DNA from: Sphingomonadaceae bacterium 3R27E2-A
GTDB taxonomy: Bacteria; Pseudomonadota; Alphaproteobacteria; Sphingomonadales; Sphingomonadaceae
Assembly (NCBI GenBank): GCA_005503165.1
Contig: SCNT01000042.1
Location: forward strand, 1 to 37,566
DNA: 37,566 bases
Reading direction: 5' to 3'
Shown here: positions 33,000 through 37,566 of the stretch, one piece after another
How positions within the stretch are numbered: position 1 is the first letter of the stretch
Layout of the letters: the number at the start of each line of letters is the position of its first letter
Notes under the pieces: model-generated
Databases searched by the model: none
What the model was told of the DNA's origin: nothing
What the model saw: the letters and a program-made list of their open reading frames with translations, nothing else
Made by a program: the position numbers and the translations under genes

Positions 33000-33389
33000 T
33001 CATTCGGGATCGCCCGCGCCGTCGTCGGTGGATTTGACTGCGGCCGTCCGAGAAAGGTCGGGAATGCGCGGGTCGTTGTAGATGCTGTCGAGCGACAGCG
33101 AGAGCGCGCGGTGCTGGGCGCCTTCGGGCGTCGAAGCGTCGATCGTGAAGACCTCGGTCGCGAAGCGGTCATCGCCGCTATAGAAATCGACGTCGACGAC
33201 ATAGGTGACGATATCTGCCGGAGCGGTCGGCGACAGTGACTTGTCGAGCAGGTCGATGACGGTGGATCGCAGACCGTCGATATCAGGATCGAAATCTTCC
33301 CACGTCACATGGTCGGGGCATTCATCGACGAGATAGTTGGACATGAGATCCTGCATCGTCTCAAGCAGCGTGTGGCGTGCGTCGGCCAT
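33000..33389 (-). CDS. Hypothetical acidic protein
   Basis: 129 residues, start with a strong GAAGGAGG site. MADARHTLLETMQDLMSNYL, then TWEDFDPDIDGLRSTVIDLL, a beta-rich centre DIVTYVVDVDFYSGDDRFAT and the end DLSRTAAVKSTDDGAGDPE. The low pI and small size recall DNA-mimic proteins, but there is no family match. It is the first gene after the DUF932 terminator. Confidence 0.6.
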   Translation of the reverse strand: MADARHTLLETMQDLMSNYLVDECPDHVTWEDFDPDIDGLRSTVIDLLDKSLSPTAPADIVTYVVDVDFYSGDDRFATEVFTIDASTPEGAQHRALSLSLDSIYNDPRIPDLSRTAAVKSTDDGAGDPE

Positions 33390-33404
33390 GGTTTTCCTCC
33401 TTCG

Positions 33405-33438
33405 GAAAATTGGCCGCCGGACGATCGCGTCCGGCGGC
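33405..33438 (-). terminator. Intrinsic terminator of the DUF932 gene
   Basis: The perfect 10-bp stem GCCGCCGGAC/GTCCGGCGGC is followed on the minus strand by CAATTTTCC. It begins 9 bases past the stop at 33447. Confidence 0.8.
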
Positions 33439-33446
33439 GCAGAATG

Positions 33447-34640
33447 TCAGTGGACGGCTTCGAGGAGCTTGCGGGCCTTGCTCTCGATATCGAGCCTGCT
33501 GTCCTGGTGGGTCTTGGTACGGGCGAAGGCGGTGATGCCCTGCACGAAGTCGTAGATGCTCTCGGGCGGGCGGCCTTCCTCGCCCAGCACCGTCGCGACA
33601 ATCTTGGCGGACTCGGCCTTCGAGAAGCCCCGCTTGCGCAGAAAGTCCTCGCGATCTTCGTCCTTCCGGGCGACGATGCGTTCACGCGCGGTTTTGACGC
33701 CACTGACGAAGCGCATCGGCGAGGAGTCCGCGAAACGCTCGAGCGCCGGCGCGGCTTCGTGCGCGAAGCGGTTGGCAGCGAATTTCGAGTGCCGGATCTT
33801 GACCTCCTCGAAATTCTCCACGCCCCAGAGGTTCCGGTTCATGCAGACGGCGCGGAGATAGAAGGTCGCCATGCCGAGCGTCTTCGCGCCGACCTCAGAG
33901 TTCCAGGTGTAGAAGCCGCGGAAGTAGAGATCGGGCTCGCCGTTCGGAAGCTTGCCCGCCTCGATCGGGTGCGTGTCATCGACCAGAAAAAGAAAGACAT
34001 CGCGGTCCGAGGCATAAAGCGTGGTCGTGTCGCGGCTGACATCGACATAGGGATTATAGTACATGTTCGACCAGTCGAGCACGCCCGGAACCTTCCACCG
34101 CGTCTGCCCGACGCCGTCGCCGGCGATCTTCATCACCGCGGCGACGAGTTCGTGATCGAATATCCGGCCATAGTCAGGACCGGTGGCAGCGCGTAATTCG
34201 TTCCGACCATCGTGGGTCTGGTAGAGTTTGACCTGCTCGGCCCGGTGCGCGACGAGCCCGTGCTGGAGGTTGATCCCCGCGAGCGCCGCAGGCAGTTCGC
34301 GCAGATAGGATGCGGGCGCACTGACAAGGCTGCAAAGCTGTCCGAACGACCAGTTGGTCGGGGCAACGGGCCGTTCTTCACCGGGAACGATGAGCGAGAG
34401 GCGTTCGGGGCTGTCGCTGCGCGCCTCGACGCGAATCTCCTTGCTATCCACGACGCGCGCCGTGGAGCGGTCGGCGCGGGTACGAACGGCCGCGTAAAGC
34501 TCGGTCAGCGAAAGATAGCGCTCATCGTCGGGCCGCGAGAACCATTCAGAAGATACGCGCCCGATATTTCGGCCGCGGGAAATATCGACACGATAGGCGC
34601 CGGAAACGGGATGATCGGTCGTGGGTGCAAGCGTGGCCAT
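33447..34640 (-). CDS. DUF932 plasmid/phage-type protein
   Basis: 397 residues. The DUF932 core spans about 95-330 (NWSFGQLCSLVSAPASYLRE, AVMKIAGDGVGQTRWKVPGV, DVFLFLVDDTHPIEAGKLPN, GFYTWNSEVGAKTLGMATFY, VCMNRNLWGVENFEEVKIRH), followed by a charged helical tail. The family is widespread on plasmids, phages and ICEs and has no settled biochemical role. The start is taken at the ATG with GGAGAG upstream. It forms a single-gene unit with its own terminator and with purine-rich element F in front. Confidence 0.85.
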   Translation of the reverse strand: MATLAPTTDHPVSGAYRVDISRGRNIGRVSSEWFSRPDDERYLSLTELYAAVRTRADRSTARVVDSKEIRVEARSDSPERLSLIVPGEERPVAPTNWSFGQLCSLVSAPASYLRELPAALAGINLQHGLVAHRAEQVKLYQTHDGRNELRAATGPDYGRIFDHELVAAVMKIAGDGVGQTRWKVPGVLDWSNMYYNPYVDVSRDTTTLYASDRDVFLFLVDDTHPIEAGKLPNGEPDLYFRGFYTWNSEVGAKTLGMATFYLRAVCMNRNLWGVENFEEVKIRHSKFAANRFAHEAAPALERFADSSPMRFVSGVKTARERIVARKDEDREDFLRKRGFSKAESAKIVATVLGEEGRPPESIYDFVQGITAFARTKTHQDSRLDIESKARKLLEAVH

Positions 34641-34948
34641 GGTGGCTCTCCTTGATTGGCTGGGTTACGCAGAAGGCCGATCAGCCTTCGGACGCACTCC
34701 GCCCTCACCCCCTTTCCACCTCTGAAGCAGGGAAGCCGACGATCAGTCCAGACGGTCGAGATCGATCCGAATTCAGGATAGAGCGTCATTCGATGCCGGG
34801 GCGGTAAAGTGGCCGTTCCCGCTGCCACCGCCAAACGGTCAAGCTGGTCAATCGCTCACGGGGCTGCTTTTGAAGCAATTCTGACCGGTTGCGGTCGTGC
34901 AGCTTTTATCTAGCCAGCATCGAGAAGCAGACTTTCCGGGACTGAGCG
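34641..34948. other. Intergenic region at the possible edge of the accessory block
   Basis: No gene is seen in these 308 bases. They hold the DUF932 leader with the purine-rich element at 34706-34724. The gene style changes on the other side from mobile-element genes to ordinary metabolic genes. I found no tRNA end or direct repeat that would mark an integration site. Confidence 0.4.
34706..34724 (-). promoter_or_regulatory. Purine-rich element F, upstream of DUF932 gene
   Basis: The minus strand reads CAGAGGTGGAAAGGGGGTG, 66 bases before the start at 34640. Confidence 0.35.
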
Positions 34949-35881
34949 TTAACTACCCAAGCTACCCGCAAACCGTTCGGCCAGCCGCTCGCGTTTGAAA
35001 ACATCGGCGACCCAATCGACGAACGCGCGCGTCTTGCCGGGAAGCAGCGTGCGCGACGCATAATAGACCGAGATCGCACCCGCGTCGGCGTACCAGCGTG
35101 GGACCAGCCGCACCAGCTTACCACTCTCGAGTTCCGGCAGCACATCGGGCATCGCGAGAAGCGCGACACCGAGCCCGAGCCGCGCGACTTCGCGCATCGC
35201 GGCGGGATCGTTGACGACGATATCCTCACGCAATGTCGCCGCGCTCTCGTTCCCGACCGCATCGCGCATCATCCAGTGGCGGATGCGCCCCGACTGGAGC
35301 GAGCGCATGACGATGCCTTCAAACTCGACCAGTCCGGCAGGATCGCCCGGCGCGACGCGGCCCGCCATATAGGCGGGCGATGCGACCGCGACGATATGCG
35401 CGGGCGCCAGGGCCCGCGCCACGACTCCCGGCGACAGGTCGAAGCCGCCCCCGATCGCCGCATCATAACCCTCGGCAACAATGTCGACCGGCCGATTCTC
35501 GAAATGCCATTCGGGCCGGATGCGGGGATAACGCGCGAGGAAGGCGGGCAGCATCGGCAGCAGGTGCATAACGCCAAAGGTCGGCGCCATACTGACCTTC
35601 AGCACCCCCGCCGGTTCCCCGCTGTCCGAAGCAATCCCCGCGATCGCCGCCTGGATGTCGTCGAGGCTTCCCGCAATCGCGAGGCGAAAGGCTTCCCCCG
35701 CCTCGGTCAGCGTCAACCTGCGCGTCGACCGGTGGAAGAGCCGCACCCCCAGATTGCGTTCGAGCATCGTGACGTTGCGGCTCACCGCCGCCGGGGTCAG
35801 CGCCAGCCGGCGCGCCGCTTCGGAAAAGCTGCCCAGCTCGGCGCTGCGCACAAAGGATATAAGATTGGCGAGCGTTTCCAT
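34949..35881 (-). CDS. LysR-family transcriptional regulator
   Basis: 310 residues from the ATG at 35881; a TTG two codons earlier is also possible. The N-terminal winged helix-turn-helix has FVRSAELGSFSEAARRLALT and PAAVSRNVTMLERNLGVRLF. The substrate-binding domain (about 90-300) is typical of the small LysR regulators paired with oxidoreductases. It is divergent from the short-chain dehydrogenase gene, its likely target. A 17-base palindrome lies directly in front of its start codon. Confidence 0.9.
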   Translation of the reverse strand: METLANLISFVRSAELGSFSEAARRLALTPAAVSRNVTMLERNLGVRLFHRSTRRLTLTEAGEAFRLAIAGSLDDIQAAIAGIASDSGEPAGVLKVSMAPTFGVMHLLPMLPAFLARYPRIRPEWHFENRPVDIVAEGYDAAIGGGFDLSPGVVARALAPAHIVAVASPAYMAGRVAPGDPAGLVEFEGIVMRSLQSGRIRHWMMRDAVGNESAATLREDIVVNDPAAMREVARLGLGVALLAMPDVLPELESGKLVRLVPRWYADAGAISVYYASRTLLPGKTRAFVDWVADVFKRERLAERFAGSLGS

Positions 35882-35882
35882 T

Positions 35883-35899
35883 TTCAATCAATGATTGAA
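35883..35899. promoter_or_regulatory. Likely LysR operator palindrome
   Basis: Arms TTCAATCA and TGATTGAA surround one central base, immediately upstream of the LysR ATG. The position suits autorepression of lysR, and it lies in the shared divergent promoter region. Confidence 0.5.
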
Positions 35900-35980
35900 T
35901 ATATAGCAAATCATTACCGACTAATCGAGCCATAAACATTGCGCCATCTTGGTCTCACCCCACAACAAGGAGTGCAGACC

Positions 35981-36733
35981 ATGACCAAAGCTAGCCAGAA
36001 CCTCACGGGCAAAACCGCCCTTGTCACCGGCGGCTCGCGCTCGATCGGCGCCGCCATCGCGCGCCGCCTCGCCGCCGACGGCGCGGCGGTCGCCATCACC
36101 TACAGCGCGTCGCCCGACAGCGCGGCGAGCGTTGTCGCCGAGATCGAAGCCGCGGGCGGGAAGGCCATCGCCATTGCCGCCGATGCGGGCGACCCCGACG
36201 CCGTTCGCGCCGCGGTCATCCAGACCGTCGAAGCCTTCGGCGGCATCGATATCCTCGTCAACAATGCCGGCGTCGCGGTCAACGCGCCGATCGAAGAGTT
36301 CCGGTTCGAGGATTATGAGCGCATGCTCGCGGTCAACGTCACCGGCGTCTTCGTCGCGACACAGGAAGCCGCGCGGCGCATGAAAGTGGGCGGCCGCATC
36401 ATCCACATCGGTTCGTCGATGACGCGCTACGCCGCCTTTCCAACCGCGTCGGTCTATACGCTGACCAAGGGCGCGATCACCGGCTTCAACCGCAGCCTCG
36501 CGCGCGATCTCGGGCCCAAGGGGATCACGGTCAACACCGTCCACCCCGGCCCGACCGACACCGACATGAACCCCGCCGACGGCCCCGTCGCCGCGATCGT
36601 CGGTCCCGGCATGGCAATCGGCCGCTATGGCCAGCCGGCTGAAATCGCCAGCATCGTCGCCTTCCTGGCCAGCGACGAAGCCGCCTTCGTCACCGGCGCC
36701 GACATCGTCGCCGACGGCGGCTTGACCGCCTGA
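35981..36733 (+). CDS. Short-chain dehydrogenase/reductase (FabG-like)
   Basis: 250 residues from the ATG at 35981, with AAGGAG ahead; the longer frame from 35939 is not needed. The cofactor motif TGGSRSIG is at residues 17-24, followed by NNAG, the active-site Ser in HIGSSMTRY, YTLTK as Y-x3-K, and the C-terminal VTGADIVADGGL. These are classical SDR features. NADP(H)-dependent reduction of a ketone or 3-oxoacyl substrate is likely, but the substrate cannot be read from the sequence. It is followed 23 bases later by the oxidoreductase gene. Confidence 0.9.
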   Translation: MTKASQNLTGKTALVTGGSRSIGAAIARRLAADGAAVAITYSASPDSAASVVAEIEAAGGKAIAIAADAGDPDAVRAAVIQTVEAFGGIDILVNNAGVAVNAPIEEFRFEDYERMLAVNVTGVFVATQEAARRMKVGGRIIHIGSSMTRYAAFPTASVYTLTKGAITGFNRSLARDLGPKGITVNTVHPGPTDTDMNPADGPVAAIVGPGMAIGRYGQPAEIASIVAFLASDEAAFVTGADIVADGGLTA

Positions 36734-36756
36734 CCCGACCAGAAAGGACTATCGTC

Positions 36757-37359
36757 ATGCCCAGCATCGGCATCATCGGCGCCGGCAACATCGGCCGCGC
36801 CATCGCCACCGCGCTCGCGAACAAGGATATCCCGGCGACGCTCGCCAACCGCCGTGGCCCCGAGAGCCTCGCCGAGGTCGTCGCGGCCATCGGTCCGGCG
36901 ATCACCGCCGGAACGCGCGAGGAAGCCGCCGCGAAGGATATCGTCTTCGTCGCGGTGAACTGGTCGAAGCTTCCGGCCGCGCTCGCCGACCTGCCCGACT
37001 TTGGCGGCCGCATCGTCGTCGACACCAACAACCCGATCGAAGCGCCGCTATTCAAGCCTTTCGACCTTGGAGGGCGTGCGTCATCAGAAGTGTTCGCCGA
37101 CATGGTGCCGGGCGCCCGGGTGGTGAAGGCATTCAACCACCTTCAGCCGCATCTCGTCTCGCGCGATCCGGCCAGTGAAGGTGGCCATCGCGTGCTCTTC
37201 TACTCAGGCGACGATGCCCCGGCCAAGGCCAAGGTCGGCGCGCTGATCGACCGGCTCGGCTTTGCCGGGATCGATCTCGGCTCGCTCGCGACCGGCGGAC
37301 GCCTCGTCCAGTTCCCGGGCGGACCGCTCCCTGCTCTGAATTTGGTCAAATTCGACTGA
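36757..37359 (+). CDS. NADPH-binding oxidoreductase, F420-reductase-like fold
   Basis: 200 residues, start with AAAGGA upstream. The N-terminal Rossmann motif GIIGAGNIGRAIATAL (residues 4-19) and the later VFVAVNWSKLP, VVDTNNPIEAP and VVKAFNHLQP place it in the NADPH-dependent F420 reductase / ProC-like family. In proteobacteria without F420, such proteins are NAD(P)H-dependent reductases of unknown substrate. It is co-transcribed with the SDR gene. Confidence 0.85.
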   Translation: MPSIGIIGAGNIGRAIATALANKDIPATLANRRGPESLAEVVAAIGPAITAGTREEAAAKDIVFVAVNWSKLPAALADLPDFGGRIVVDTNNPIEAPLFKPFDLGGRASSEVFADMVPGARVVKAFNHLQPHLVSRDPASEGGHRVLFYSGDDAPAKAKVGALIDRLGFAGIDLGSLATGGRLVQFPGGPLPALNLVKFD

Positions 37360-37370
37360 TCAAACCGATC

Positions 37371-37399
37371 GGCGGCGGATTGAAGTGCAATCCGCCGCC
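37371..37399 (+). terminator. Terminator-like hairpin after the oxidoreductase gene
   Basis: The perfect 11-bp stem GGCGGCGGATT/AATCCGCCGCC has a 7-base loop and starts 11 bases past the stop. No T-run follows, so it could also protect the 3' end. Confidence 0.6.
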
Positions 37400-37566
37400 A
37401 CTGGCCGGTGCACCGAAGACTTTCTGACGCCTGGCGGCGTCCGAAACTCTCAACGTTGCACGAACCGCTCCGCGGATTGGCGCTATTGTCGATGTAAAGC
37501 GGCCCAGCGACCACTGCGCCTGATTGAACGTCGGCGGCCATAGGCGGACCCTTTCGACTCCTTTAC

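Noticed and set aside
7830..34948. Attachment-site direct repeats at the edges of the accessory block
   Set aside because: Comparison of 7830-7971 with 34641-34948 by eye showed no shared core, and no tRNA gene or integrase is nearby.
37200..37541. Minus-strand open frame at the right edge
   Set aside because: It runs through the terminator-like hairpin and over the oxidoreductase gene, and shows no domain.
1..37566. CRISPR array
   Set aside because: No regularly spaced direct repeats were seen and no cas genes are present.

Overview
The window looks like an alphaproteobacterial genome of the sphingomonad type (Sphingopyxis, Sphingobium or Sphingomonas). This is inferred from high GC, a MucR/Ros regulator, an STN-bearing TonB receptor in a lasso-peptide isopeptidase locus, and a MobF transfer operon mixed with DUF736, DUF932 and DUF2493 accessory genes. 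No integrase, replication gene, VirB-type secretion genes, tRNA or rRNA are visible, so the window is probably the interior of a larger integrative conjugative element or plasmid. Its boundaries cannot be placed.

Region 1 (1-7682) is a lasso-peptide locus. A 5'-truncated cyclase (asparagine-synthetase-like) converges on an isopeptidase, TonB-dependent receptor, FecR-like anti-sigma and FecI-like ECF sigma. The minus-strand genes form a complete sense, import and hydrolyse module. No precursor peptide or B-protein gene is in the window, and the cyclase lacks its N-terminal domain.

Region 2 (7929-16886) carries transfer functions and their control. It holds a nucleotidyltransferase-HEPN protein coupled to a sigma-region-4-like protein, and a DUF2285 protein resembling the excision activator FseA with a perfect 26-bp palindrome just upstream. 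It also holds a tight operon of RHH protein, TraD/TrwB coupling protein, TrwC/MobF relaxase and lytic transglycosylase, read leftward in the R388 trwA-trwB-trwC order.

Region 3 (16888-19225) has an AbiE-type toxin-antitoxin pair whose toxin gene carries two single-base deletions. It is followed by a cluster of hairpins and a small TraC-like gene.

Region 4 (19237-34640) is an accessory block, almost all on the minus strand. It contains two paralogous DUF2493 (SLOG-type) proteins and a 61-residue protein matching part of their N-terminal domain, a DUF736 protein with an SSB-like acidic tail, and a MucR-like regulator. It also has a PP-loop (PAPS-reductase-like) protein, a GHKL ATPase, a putative Mom-like DNA modification protein, a DUF932 protein, and about ten small unrecognised genes. 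A recurrent purine-rich element lies 36-104 bases ahead of seven starts in regions 2 and 4. Several units have their own intrinsic terminators.

Region 5 (34949-37566) looks like ordinary chromosomal or cargo metabolism: a LysR regulator divergent from a short-chain dehydrogenase and an NADP-binding oxidoreductase.
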